Source: Candidatus Fermentibacteraceae bacterium
Lineage (GTDB): Bacteria; Fermentibacterota; Fermentibacteria; Fermentibacterales; JCC-6
Direction of reading: 5' to 3'
Assembly (NCBI GenBank): GCA_016744855.1
Contig: JADGDO010000005.1
Coordinates: forward strand, 98,999 to 162,998
Length of the DNA stretch: 64,000 nt
Every line of letters starts with the position of its first letter. Position 1 is the first letter of the stretch. This document shows positions 1 through 8,601 of this stretch, one piece after another. Made by a program: the position numbers and the translations under genes. The notes under the pieces are model-generated. The model worked only from the letters and a program-made list of their open reading frames with translations. It was not told where the DNA came from and made no database searches.

Positions 1-2
1 AT

Positions 3-470
3 GATTTTACCGATGCTCTTGCAGTGGGAACTATGGGCGCTGTGATGCGGAATGGTCTGATAGAGCAATCCGGAATGATGGACGACATTCTCTTTAAGCC
101 GGAAAGCAGATTTATGGCTTCTTTCACCGGTGTACGAAACATTTTTCCTGCAGATTTTGCAGGAACTGAAGCATGTGTAAGGCAACTCACCATCACACAT
201 TCAGGAATTAAACAGGGTCACGGTTTTCTTGCTATTCCACCGGAGGTAATAGTTCTCTCCCTTGCCCCGAACCTCACGAGCGAGCGCAATCGGTTCAATG
301 GTACGGTGAAATCAATAGAGAGAAATGGGACCAACTGGGATGTTACCGTTGAGGTTTCCGACATTCCGATAATTGTAGCTATAACTACTGGAGCTCTCGA
401 GGAACTTGAAATAGCCCCCGGCACTGACATTCATCTTTCTTTTAAGGCCAGTGCAGTTCATGTTTTTTGA
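3..470 (+). CDS. ABC transporter ATP-binding protein, C-terminal part (molybdate/tungstate type), partial
   Basis: The reading frame is already open at the window edge, so the Walker and signature motifs lie outside. The visible start, DFTDALAVGTMGAVMRNGLIEQSG, split here as DFTDALAV then VMRNGLIEQSG, is the usual segment after the H-loop where ABC ATPases keep a regulatory Met-x-x-Gly-x-Ile-x-Gln stretch. The last 80 or so residues resemble a TOBE domain (an IPPEVIVLS strand and a later VEVSDIP strand), the oxyanion-sensing domain of ModC/WtpC-type importers. The substrate is inferred from the TOBE domain only; sulfate or another anion is possible. The gene ends at a TGA and about 100 bases separate it from the next gene. 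Confidence 0.72.
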   Translation, partial: DFTDALAVGTMGAVMRNGLIEQSGMMDDILFKPESRFMASFTGVRNIFPADFAGTEACVRQLTITHSGIKQGHGFLAIPPEVIVLSLAPNLTSERNRFNGTVKSIERNGTNWDVTVEVSDIPIIVAITTGALEELEIAPGTDIHLSFKASAVHVF

Positions 471-570
471 AGTTCATGCTATGATGTTTATAATTGCCTG
501 AGTTCCGTTCCAGATTCACAAAAACCACAAACATTGAAAATTCATGCTCCCAAAGAAAGAAGGTTTACGG

Positions 571-1041
571 TTGCTTGATATCTACATTGATGCAGATGCA
601 TGTCCGGTAAAGCAGGAGATATACAGGGTAGCTACACGCTACGGACTGGATGTAATACTTGTGTCGAACTCCTGGATGCGTTTGCCTGAATCAAGCCGAA
701 TTAAACTTGTTGTGGTGGACAAAGGAGCGGACGTAGCAGATGACTGGATCGTTGAAAATGTTGCTCCGAATGATATTGTTGTTTCAGGTGATATCCCTCT
801 TGCATCAAGATGTCTTAAAAAAGGTGCACTGGTTATTGGCAACACCGGTCGTCCCTTCACCGATGACAACATAGGCAATGCTCTATCACTAAGAAATCTT
901 CTCGCTGACCTCCGGGAACAGGGAGTCATGACATCGGGACCAAAACCCTTCTCAAAAAAGGATCGGTCAAGATTTCTACAGGCTCTCGATGAAGCTATTG
1001 TTAAAATCCAGAGAGCAAATAAGATAAATTCCTACCGCTGA
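571..1041 (+). CDS. YaiI/YqxD family protein (DUF188, UPF0178)
   Basis: A small cytosolic protein of the YaiI/YqxD family, which has a PIN-like fold and no settled biochemical role. The family hallmark DADACP lies at residues 6-11, followed by VVVDKGADVADDWI and GDIPLASRCL with conserved acidic residues, and GNTGRPFTDDNIG near residue 100. I place the start at TTG 571 because AGAAGG sits 7 bases upstream and the protein then opens MLDIYIDADACP, as family members do. The in-frame ATG at 544 would add nine atypical residues and has no good ribosome binding site. Length (156 aa) is normal for the family. Confidence 0.85.
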   Translation: MLDIYIDADACPVKQEIYRVATRYGLDVILVSNSWMRLPESSRIKLVVVDKGADVADDWIVENVAPNDIVVSGDIPLASRCLKKGALVIGNTGRPFTDDNIGNALSLRNLLADLREQGVMTSGPKPFSKKDRSRFLQALDEAIVKIQRANKINSYR

Positions 1042-1180
1042 CGAACATTTCTTGCTGAAACTGCTTCTCGAATTTGCACTTTGCCTTACAGTAAAATCAC
1101 AATTGTATCCCTATTAACCTTGTGGACTCTCAACCTTTTGTGCTATAAATAAGAGGTAACACAAGATAGGAGGGCTTCAG

Positions 1181-2119
1181 ATGGCGAACAGAAATCCCGT
1201 ACAGAGTTTTATGCGAGGTCTTATCAGGCTGGTTATTTTCGTTCCATTGTGGATGATTTTTGTCTTTCCTTACTTTAGCGGCAGATTCAAACTGGGCGGA
1301 TCTACTGTCTGGGCTGTATTGATTACAATTGCAATATTCTGGTTTGCTAATCTCTTTGCCAAAATGGTTTATGTACTTCCTCAGTGGCAGAGAATGGTTC
1401 TTCTGCGACTTGGAAAGTCAGTCGGGGCACGTGGACCAGGTTTTTTCCTTATTCCACCATTCATCTATTCGGTAGCCAGAATTGTTGATATAAGAATCAC
1501 AACCTACGAGGTGAAAGCAACTAAGACCCTCACAAAAGACAATATTCCGATTGACGTAACAGCTGCAGTTGAGCTTGAAGTGGAAGACCCGGAAAAAGCT
1601 GTGATTGACGTGCAGAACTACTGGAAAACAACAGAGTGGGTTTCTATGGAAGCTCTAAAAAGCACAATCGGTGGAAACAATCTCAGACCCCTGCTCAGTG
1701 AAACAGATCGAATTGCCGATGAGCTAAAAGCAGGTATCGACAAGGCAGCTTCGGATTTTGGCGTGAATGTTCGAGCGGTTAGAATCACCGACGTTGGCAC
1801 ACCTCAATCACTTGTCGAAGAACTGGCGGTAATCGCAAGAGCTGAAAGATCAGCTAAAGCAAAGGTTATTCAGGCAAAAGCGGAATTAGTTGTAGCGGAC
1901 TCTTTAGCCAAAGCATCAGAAATGTTTGCCAATTTGCCTAATGCTATGGAGTTGAGGCAGATTCAAGCACTCCTGGACATATCAAAAGAGGAGGGTAGCA
2001 TGGTTATTGTTTACCCTTTGAATAGCAGGATGGGAGAACAGATTGCCTCAGCTACCGCTGGTAATCAGGCCAAGATGCATGGAGGCATAAAAAATACTAT
2101 AGTGAATAGCCCGGAATAG
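1181..2119 (+). CDS. SPFH/Band 7 domain membrane protein (stomatin/slipin-like)
   Basis: A membrane-anchored SPFH protein of 312 aa. Two hydrophobic segments at about residues 13-32 and 40-62 are followed by the SPFH core: QRMVLLRLGKSVGARGPGFF, the DIR strand and the DVTAAVELEVEDPEKAV segment typical of stomatins. A basic, Ala/Glu-rich helical stretch (ARAERSAKAKVIQAKAEL) predicts a coiled coil used for oligomerisation. Such proteins organise membrane microdomains or scaffold membrane proteases; the partner, often an NfeD protein, is not present here. AGGAGG lies about 8 bases before the ATG. A hairpin downstream suggests a single-gene transcript. Confidence 0.85.
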   Translation: MANRNPVQSFMRGLIRLVIFVPLWMIFVFPYFSGRFKLGGSTVWAVLITIAIFWFANLFAKMVYVLPQWQRMVLLRLGKSVGARGPGFFLIPPFIYSVARIVDIRITTYEVKATKTLTKDNIPIDVTAAVELEVEDPEKAVIDVQNYWKTTEWVSMEALKSTIGGNNLRPLLSETDRIADELKAGIDKAASDFGVNVRAVRITDVGTPQSLVEELAVIARAERSAKAKVIQAKAELVVADSLAKASEMFANLPNAMELRQIQALLDISKEEGSMVIVYPLNSRMGEQIASATAGNQAKMHGGIKNTIVNSPE

Positions 2120-2145
2120 ATTCAGACTTTATTTGTCAATAAGTT

Positions 2146-2190
2146 GGTCCAGATGACATCGATCAGGTGCTATCTGGACCTTTACTGTTT
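2146..2190 (+). terminator. Probable rho-independent terminator after the SPFH gene
   Basis: A perfect 9-bp inverted repeat, GGTCCAGAT at 2146-2154 and ATCTGGACC at 2172-2180, encloses a 17-base loop and is followed by the T-rich stretch TTTACTGTTT. The loop is long and the T tract is interrupted, so it may be only moderately efficient. Confidence 0.6.
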
Positions 2191-2307
2191 GCGTTATAGA
2201 CAGATGGTGGGCTTGAGAGTATTGTTCGGAGTAGGATCAGTTTTACAGATCAATCACTATTCCGGTATGACAACCCCGCGTCAATCCGAGAAGACGGAGG
2301 AATTGGC

Positions 2308-3816
2308 GTGTTTAGAATCTTTTCAAATTTGTTGTTAGCAGTTCTTATGATTGGTGTAATCTCATCTGTTTCTTTTGGTTATGATGCCGAGAGTTGGGAT
2401 GACCATCCAGCTCTTCAAGATTTTCAGCTTTCTGAAGGTGATCTCCCTGATGTTCTATATCTTGTCAGAACACGAGGAAATCTACCTAACCTCAGCGGCA
2501 TTACTCTTCACAGTCAGTTGGATGGTTTATTTCTCATCTCAGGTGATGAGGGTACAGTATTACAGCTAAATCTAATGGGGTGCTCCGTTTTTCCAATTCA
2601 TAGGCTTGAACGCGATCAGCTATCAAATCCTACCCGCAAATGGACTGAATTAACTGAAACGAACCCTCTTGTCGAGCAGATGGTTGCACAGGTGAATTGG
2701 GAAGGGATCAGTAGCAAAATTCAGCAGCTGGTAGATTATGAGACCAGATTCAGTATGGCAAGTAATCATTTTGAAGTCGTGGATGGATTAATGGATATAT
2801 TTGTCAGCTACTCCTTTACACCTACTCAATTCTCATACGAATATGATGGTATAACTTTATGGAACGTGGTTGCAACTCAAACTGGAACTGTATATCCCGA
2901 TTCATTTATTGTCGTCTGCGGTCACTTTGATTCTATTAGTAATGATCCTTATGTATCCGCTCCCGGAGCTGATGATAACGGAACCGGTACAGCAACTGTC
3001 TTAACTGTTGCAGAGATCCTCTCCCAATATGACTTTGAGTATTCTATCAAATACATTTGTTTCAGCGGTGAAGAACAGGGCCTCAAGGGAAGCCAGGCTT
3101 ACGCTGTTTGGGCTGCGCAAAACAATTTAGCAATTGTTGGAGTCCTTAACTTTGATATGCTCGGATACTGGGAGCCAGGTGTTGAGGCAGATCTGGAAAT
3201 TGAAGCAAACGAATCATCTGAATGGTTTGCTCAGGCGATACTGAATGCTGCCGATTTGTATACTGATGCTTCGTATGAGCTGCATGTTTACAACGGTGCC
3301 TGGTGGGGTGATCATGCATCATTCTGGGCTGAAGGATATACTGCTGTTAACCATGAGGAAGCTTGGGACTGGGGTGATCCTGATTTTAACCCCTATTATC
3401 ACAGTACCAGTGATTTGATGACTTACATCGGTGAAGACTTCATGGTAGACAATGTTCGAATTGCTGTAGCAGCTATAGCAACTCTTGCAGTTCCATTACC
3501 AGTGTCAGGAGTAAACTCTTTCAACTCTGAAGTAGGATTCAATCACAACCTGATGGGCAACCCAAATCCCTTCACCCAGACGATTGAATTCAATGTTACT
3601 GGTTTGCCACAACTACAAAATGCTCGGATTGCTGTTTACAACTTACGTGGTGACATAATACAGATGTTGGATGTAACCCTTATAGATGGCAAGGGGAATT
3701 CACAATGGACTGTGGATGCCGCTTCAGCAATACCGCTCAGCTCAGGAGCTTATTTTGCTGTAGTTGAGGGGCTTGAGTGCTCGTCAGTACCGCTGAAAAT
3801 AATGTATATCCATTAG
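2308..3816 (+). CDS. Secreted M28-family zinc aminopeptidase with FlgD-like C-terminal domain
   Basis: A secreted metallopeptidase of 502 aa starting at GTG 2308 behind a GGAGG. Residues 1-24 form a signal peptide (hydrophobic LLLAVLMIGVISSVSF). The M28 zinc site is visible: GHFDS near residue 206, the bridging aspartate in GADDNGTG near 222, the catalytic/ligand glutamates in SGEEQG near 255, LNFDMLGYW, and a late His in the YYHSTSD segment. These are the residues of bacterial leucyl aminopeptidases. The last 85 residues (MGNPNPFTQTIEF, VYNLRGDI, LSSGAYFAVVEG) form a FlgD-Ig/type A-sorting-like domain also found on two other secreted proteins in this window, suggesting a shared export or surface-attachment route. 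Confidence 0.88.
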   Translation: MFRIFSNLLLAVLMIGVISSVSFGYDAESWDDHPALQDFQLSEGDLPDVLYLVRTRGNLPNLSGITLHSQLDGLFLISGDEGTVLQLNLMGCSVFPIHRLERDQLSNPTRKWTELTETNPLVEQMVAQVNWEGISSKIQQLVDYETRFSMASNHFEVVDGLMDIFVSYSFTPTQFSYEYDGITLWNVVATQTGTVYPDSFIVVCGHFDSISNDPYVSAPGADDNGTGTATVLTVAEILSQYDFEYSIKYICFSGEEQGLKGSQAYAVWAAQNNLAIVGVLNFDMLGYWEPGVEADLEIEANESSEWFAQAILNAADLYTDASYELHVYNGAWWGDHASFWAEGYTAVNHEEAWDWGDPDFNPYYHSTSDLMTYIGEDFMVDNVRIAVAAIATLAVPLPVSGVNSFNSEVGFNHNLMGNPNPFTQTIEFNVTGLPQLQNARIAVYNLRGDIIQMLDVTLIDGKGNSQWTVDAASAIPLSSGAYFAVVEGLECSSVPLKIMYIH

Positions 3817-3824
3817 AATCTGTT

Positions 3825-4664
3825 TTATCGAGTATCCAAAGACTGAGCCTTTTGAAGGAGGTAAACATCCTGGAATGTATCGGGGGAACCAGAGGCTAGG
3901 AAAGTAAGTACTTTCATTTCAGAGCTAAGAATGGTTCTGAAGTGACTTTCAGGATTATAAGCCAGACAGTAAATAGTACCTGAGTATTCAGGTTCTTTAA
4001 CAACCATGTTGCCTTTGTTGAATTCGATTTCTTCCGATTCAGTCAATTCATCTGTTCGGTTACTTCCCTTTACGGTAACTAGCAAAAGACCACCTGGTTT
4101 TATAACTCGACATAGCTCGTTGATCCAATGCTTCTGAAGATCCTCCGTGAAATGTCCGAAGACTGCTACTGAATAAGCAAAGTCAAAATAGTTATCTGCA
4201 TAAACTAACTTTGATTCCAGTTTGTGGGTGGTGAAGCATCCAAAAGAGAGGTTTCTGATACACCAGTTGATCAGCTCTTTGGAGCTGTCTGTACCATGAA
4301 TTTCCAGTCCACTGAGATTGTTTAAGTGTCTTGTCAGTCGACCGCAGCCACATCCAAAATCGAGAATTCTCTCCATGCTTTCTATCTTCTTATCATTCTG
4401 TTCAAGGATGTGACGAATGGAAGCAGAGCCTATTTCACCGGAGGAATAGTAATGGTTGGGATCGTAGCTGACAGTAACGGGAAAACAGAGGCGTGGAGAT
4501 GGAAGAGGAATTCCATCTGGTGCAAGCTTCTCATGCTTTTTCATGCTCCAGATAAAATTTTTCCAGTGTCCAGTTAGTTTCCTGAAGAAACATCTTGATA
4601 TGCGCAAAAGGTGAAGCGACTCAAGGGCAGATCCAATAAGTCTCCTCATTCTATTCTGGCTCAT
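3825..4664 (-). CDS. Class I SAM-dependent methyltransferase
   Basis: A 279-aa protein with a Rossmann methyltransferase core. Motif I is ILDFGCGCGRLTRHL, the acidic end of strand 2 is in IHGTDSS, and VIKPGGLLLVTV marks the strand-5 region. The N-terminal 70 residues are basic and have no recognised fold. The start codon lies inside the end of the upstream radical SAM gene (14-bp overlap), so the two are translationally coupled and probably act on the same substrate. The substrate cannot be read from the sequence; glycan, lipid and small-molecule methylation are all possible. Confidence 0.8.
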   Translation of the reverse strand: MSQNRMRRLIGSALESLHLLRISRCFFRKLTGHWKNFIWSMKKHEKLAPDGIPLPSPRLCFPVTVSYDPNHYYSSGEIGSASIRHILEQNDKKIESMERILDFGCGCGRLTRHLNNLSGLEIHGTDSSKELINWCIRNLSFGCFTTHKLESKLVYADNYFDFAYSVAVFGHFTEDLQKHWINELCRVIKPGGLLLVTVKGSNRTDELTESEEIEFNKGNMVVKEPEYSGTIYCLAYNPESHFRTILSSEMKVLTFLASGSPDTFQDVYLLQKAQSLDTR

Positions 4665-5925
4665 TTAGAGATATTGAACCAAGAGCAGAATTCAGCTCAA
4701 TGCTGGAGTTCAGAATCTTCCCAAAATAAGCAACAGGATCGTAAGTGTGATTGTTGAGCAGCGGTGAATCGAGAAGGGAACGAACGTGTTTTGAAATCGC
4801 ATAAGCATCCTGATATTTACCGCTGCGGTACAGCTTCCAGCCCAGGTTGATGGTTTCCTGCATTTCCTTTTTATCCAATTGATAGAAATCCGTTGTTACT
4901 ATAGTGTCTCCATTGCTGCTTGATCTCGTCTTCTGCCAGATCCCTCGGATCACGCAGTAAAGTTTGGGATTTCTTTTGAGAAGTTGACACACTTTCTGCC
5001 GACCTTTTAGGGATGAAAGCGAATCTACTTTAATGCTTTTCTTTGGAATACCAAGGGTAAGGAGACAATTTCTGAGCTCTACTGTCGAAGTCAATTTAGT
5101 AGACCACATGCCTTTATGTGTAAAAATGAACCTCAGTTCGTTAACCCCAAATTTTCTGGCAGTCTCATAAGCCAAGCTCAATTGAGATGGATCATCATTA
5201 TGATTGAAAAGAATGTAGCGCCAAACAGTACGAACAGATGAACCTGATGCTTCGGTGAAAGATTTCATGTAGTTTAGAGCCCTGGAATAGTTTCCACCAA
5301 CTCGATACTTTTCGTAGCTCTCCTGACTTGTACCATCTATCGAGAACTGAATCAAATTTAGACCTGAAGAGACTTGATCCAGACTGAAATTACCATGCGC
5401 ATTTGTTATCATGGAGATAAATGAAGATGGATAGTATTCTCTCGCCAATCTAATCAACAGCCAGAGATCCTCGTTCATCAAGGGCTCACCATGCCCGGAG
5501 AAGTCGAATGATCGAATATCTATCGACTTGCTGGTAAAGCTTTTAAGTATCCTCTCAAACACCACTGGTGTCAGAGTGTCAGGAGGATCCAATCTCATTC
5601 GCTCCTCAGGAGTTGCGCATGCTTTACAGCGAAGTAAACACTTCGAGGTTGGTTCAACCTGTATGACATTGACTATTTTGCTGTTATAGCGTGAGGAATT
5701 GCCCAGCGATAAGCAAAAACACCCTGGGCAGGTTTCCGGAAATGGAAGCGAGTCATGAATAAGTTTGCGCGCTATTAGTTCTCTGGGAGATCTATCCCAA
5801 TCTGGATATGGACTACTTGTGTGCGTCTTATAGCCATGCAGAACAAGATCACTCCCAGCGTCATCCCAACAAACAATTTTACCATTAGCTCTTAAAAAAA
5901 GACTGTCAACACTTGGGCAGTGCAC
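4651..5925 (-). CDS. Radical SAM protein with N-terminal SPASM-like cysteines
   Basis: A 424-aa radical SAM enzyme. The [4Fe-4S]/SAM motif is CLLRCKAC (Cx3Cx2C), followed by the GGE-equivalent GHGEPLMN and the ISMITNAHG and IQFSIDG strands. The N-terminus (LRANGKIVCWDDAG, then CPGCFC) looks like a SPASM/auxiliary-cluster element placed before rather than after the barrel. The start is GTG 5925 with GGATAGGG upstream. The gene is followed, with overlap, by a methyltransferase gene, so the pair may install a modification on a peptide, cofactor or glycan. No precursor peptide is evident nearby. Confidence 0.8.
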   Translation of the reverse strand: MHCPSVDSLFLRANGKIVCWDDAGSDLVLHGYKTHTSSPYPDWDRSPRELIARKLIHDSLPFPETCPGCFCLSLGNSSRYNSKIVNVIQVEPTSKCLLRCKACATPEERMRLDPPDTLTPVVFERILKSFTSKSIDIRSFDFSGHGEPLMNEDLWLLIRLAREYYPSSFISMITNAHGNFSLDQVSSGLNLIQFSIDGTSQESYEKYRVGGNYSRALNYMKSFTEASGSSVRTVWRYILFNHNDDPSQLSLAYETARKFGVNELRFIFTHKGMWSTKLTSTVELRNCLLTLGIPKKSIKVDSLSSLKGRQKVCQLLKRNPKLYCVIRGIWQKTRSSSNGDTIVTTDFYQLDKKEMQETINLGWKLYRSGKYQDAYAISKHVRSLLDSPLLNNHTYDPVAYFGKILNSSIELNSALGSISLNEPE

Positions 5926-5971
5926 GAAGGTACCCTATCCTTTCAGAACAAAAATGTTGACATTCAGCTGC

Positions 5972-7039
5972 TCATGTTAACAGAGGTTCTGCTTCACCGG
6001 TCAATTCCTGAATCAGCTCTTCAACACTGAGGATTTTATCAATTCTGGTCACGTTCTGACCACACATGGGAAATCCCTCATCAAGTTGTCCTCTGTATGA
6101 ATTGAGTAAAGCAAGTGCAATGCAGTAATTAGCTTTATCAGCATCACATGTGATTAGACATTTGTAGAAGCATTTAAACTTCTGCTTTGCGCCAAAACTT
6201 TCTTCTACAAAGGGGGTCTTTATTACTCTTGCAGGAAGACCTACCGGAGAAAGAATTACAGCAACATCGTCTTCTTTTGCATCTATGTAAGACTGCTTGT
6301 ATTCTTCTGAAACATCACATTCTTCAGTTGCCACAAAGCGAGTACCCATCTGAACGCCGCTTGCTCCCATATTGAGGAATCTTGCAAGATCTGCACCAGA
6401 GTAGACGCCACCAGCTGCTATAACCGGGATTTTTCTACCGGCTTGCTGCTCATACTTTTCTGCGACAACGAGTGTTTCTTTAACGAGGGTATCAAGGTCG
6501 GAGGCTGTTCCATCAAGAAGATCATTCAGTTTGAAACCGAGATGGCCTCCTGCCATGGGCCCCTCTACAACGATTGCATCAGGAAATCTTGAATACTTTT
6601 TAAACCATGATCTGCAGATAACATCAGCAGCACGGCCTGACGAAATAATAGGTACAAGTTTCATGTTTGAGTCACCGGCAAATTCCGGTAACCGCAATGG
6701 AAGACCGGCTCCTGCAAAGAGAACATCAACACCCTCTTTTGCACAGGTTTTTACCATATCACCGAAAGTTGTCAGAGCGACCATTACATTAACACCGACA
6801 GCAAGACCCTGCTCTTTTACCTTTCTTATCTCGGCAGCAAGAGCCTGCTGAGATCTTTCAAGGTATGGGATTGAGGTATCCATTTCCTCGCCCAGGCCGA
6901 CACTTGCAATAACACCCAACCCACCCGCACGAGAAACAGCGGAGGCAAGAGAAGCCTTTGAAACAGAGACTCCCATTCCCCCCTGAATAACAGGGTAGCG
7001 AACTATAAGATCACCGATTTTAAGACTCGGTATTTTCAT
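5972..7039 (-). CDS. Nitronate monooxygenase / FabK-like FMN oxidoreductase
   Basis: A TIM-barrel flavoprotein of the nitronate monooxygenase (2-nitropropane dioxygenase) family. The N-terminal VIQGGMGVSVS, the VEGPMAGGHLGF segment with the catalytic-type His, AAGGVYSGADL and GASGVQMGTRF for FMN phosphate binding are all present. I start at ATG 7039 (MKIPSLKIGDL), preceded by AGAAGG; a longer in-frame extension upstream is Cys-rich and unlike the family. Members oxidise alkyl nitronates or act as enoyl-ACP reductases (FabK); the sequence alone does not settle which. The gene stands alone, divergent from the adenosine deaminase genes. Confidence 0.82.
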   Translation of the reverse strand: MKIPSLKIGDLIVRYPVIQGGMGVSVSKASLASAVSRAGGLGVIASVGLGEEMDTSIPYLERSQQALAAEIRKVKEQGLAVGVNVMVALTTFGDMVKTCAKEGVDVLFAGAGLPLRLPEFAGDSNMKLVPIISSGRAADVICRSWFKKYSRFPDAIVVEGPMAGGHLGFKLNDLLDGTASDLDTLVKETLVVAEKYEQQAGRKIPVIAAGGVYSGADLARFLNMGASGVQMGTRFVATEECDVSEEYKQSYIDAKEDDVAVILSPVGLPARVIKTPFVEESFGAKQKFKCFYKCLITCDADKANYCIALALLNSYRGQLDEGFPMCGQNVTRIDKILSVEELIQELTGEAEPLLT

Positions 7040-7365
7040 TAGAACCCTTCTGGCATAGGAAAAATATATTGCTTTAACGTGTACTATCAGGGTTAATGGC
7101 TCTATTAAGCAATCCTGACAGACACACATTTACTGCTACTTAATTCAATTTTCAAGTATCAAAAAAACCAACAAGTGAAAATACAACAATACGCCATAAA
7201 TTACAACAGCTGAGAGTGAAAAAACAGCTCATCAGCATTGGCTGCAGGAAGAGATCGTTTTGCCCTCATCTCTATCTGATAATGAAAGTGTTTTATTCAA
7301 CTGTAGAATTATCTTTGCTTTCGCTCTTCAATTTTGTATCATTACTATACTGAAATGGAGAAAAA
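7040..7365. other. Divergent intergenic region
   Basis: About 326 AT-rich bases between two divergent genes, which must hold promoters in both directions. A TATACT hexamer lies about 15 bases before the plus-strand start at 7366, but no convincing -35 partner is visible. I see no gene or long hairpin here. Confidence 0.4.
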
Positions 7366-8574
7366 ATGAAAATAACAAGAGAACTCATTGAGAAGCTACC
7401 TAAAACAGACCTTCACCTACACTTGGATGGGTCTATCAGGATAAGTACTCTTATTGAACTAGCTAAAGAAAGCAATATAGAATTGCCTTCATATACAGTA
7501 GAAGGCCTGAAGGAAACTGTTTTTAAGGACAATTACAATGATCTGGAGGATTATTTAAAGGGGTTCGGTTATACCTGTTCAGTGATGCGCACCAGAGAAA
7601 ACATAGAGAGAATTGCTTACGAGCTTGCCCTCGATAATCAGAATGAGGGGGTGCGCTATATAGAGGTTAGGTACGCACCTCAATTGCATGCCGGTGGAAA
7701 CATGACAATGCTGGAAACTATTGAAGCCGTTGATGCCGGCCTTTCAAGGGCAAAGCTTGAGTTTAACAACCGTGTGGAAGTTTCTTCAGGTGATGAGCCC
7801 CCATTCGAGTACGGAATAATTACCTGCGCGATGCGCTACTTCAACAAGCACTTTTCTACCTATTACAGTGATATTGTCTCAGTGCACTCATACTCCGATG
7901 AGGATAAGATTTTTGGACTCGCCTCGTTGGAAATGGTGGGGGCCTCAGTTAAAGCAAGAAGAGAATTGGGGCTGCCTGTCGTGGGAGTTGACCTGGCAGG
8001 TCCCGAGAAGGGGAATCCACCGGTTCATCACAGGGAAGCCTATATGCATGCTCAGCGGAATTTCCTGAACAAAACAGTACATGCAGGCGAAGCCTATGGC
8101 CCGGAAAGCATTTTTCAGGCTATTACAGAGCTAGGTGCTGACCGTATAGGACACGCTACCTCTCTCTTTAATCCTTCAATTATCACAGACCCCTTAATTC
8201 TCAACAGAGATTTGTACATCAATGATCTGGTTCAATTTATTGCAAACCGGAGAATTACTCTGGAGGTCTGTCTTACTTCAAACATGCAGACTGATCCGAA
8301 ACTTCTTAGGCTCGAGGACCACCCCTTCCGCATGATGCTGGAAAACAAGTTATCCTGTTCGATTTGCACAGACAACAGAACAGTTTCTCATACCACTGTT
8401 ACAGATGAGGTCTACAAGGCAGTGAAAGCCTTCAACCTCTCTCTGAATGATGTCAAAACTCTTATGGTCTACGGGTTTAAGCGCAGCTTTTTCCCCCATG
8501 CATACAGGGAAAAAAGGACTTATGTCAGACAGTGCATGAATTACTTCGAAAAGGTAGTAAGTGAGTTTGTCTGA
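7366..8574 (+). CDS. Adenosine deaminase family protein (paralog 1)
   Basis: A 402-aa metal-dependent deaminase of the adenosine deaminase family, which hydrolytically converts (deoxy)adenosine to inosine with ammonia release. Zinc-binding HLHLDG at residues 17-22, the VHAGEAYGPESI loop with the catalytic Glu, RIGHAT and CTDNRTVS near the C-terminus are conserved in order. GGAG lies 6 bases before the ATG. It is followed 27 bases later by a close full-length paralog with the same motifs, so the pair arose by tandem duplication and may have diverged in substrate. A long insert around residues 130-190 (MRYFNKH, then VHSYSDEDKI) is shared by both copies. Confidence 0.85.
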   Translation: MKITRELIEKLPKTDLHLHLDGSIRISTLIELAKESNIELPSYTVEGLKETVFKDNYNDLEDYLKGFGYTCSVMRTRENIERIAYELALDNQNEGVRYIEVRYAPQLHAGGNMTMLETIEAVDAGLSRAKLEFNNRVEVSSGDEPPFEYGIITCAMRYFNKHFSTYYSDIVSVHSYSDEDKIFGLASLEMVGASVKARRELGLPVVGVDLAGPEKGNPPVHHREAYMHAQRNFLNKTVHAGEAYGPESIFQAITELGADRIGHATSLFNPSIITDPLILNRDLYINDLVQFIANRRITLEVCLTSNMQTDPKLLRLEDHPFRMMLENKLSCSICTDNRTVSHTTVTDEVYKAVKAFNLSLNDVKTLMVYGFKRSFFPHAYREKRTYVRQCMNYFEKVVSEFV

Positions 8575-8601
8575 CAAATACCATTGGGAAAAACTTCCGC
8601 T

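Noticed and set aside
2144..2338. A 64-codon open frame between the SPFH and M28 genes
   Set aside because: It spans a terminator hairpin and the M28 ribosome binding site and has no recognisable sequence features.
8340..8400. Loss of an active-site Asp (TDN instead of TDD) in the adenosine deaminases
   Set aside because: From memory, TDNR variants are common among bacterial enzymes annotated as adenosine deaminase, so it is not evidence of inactivity.
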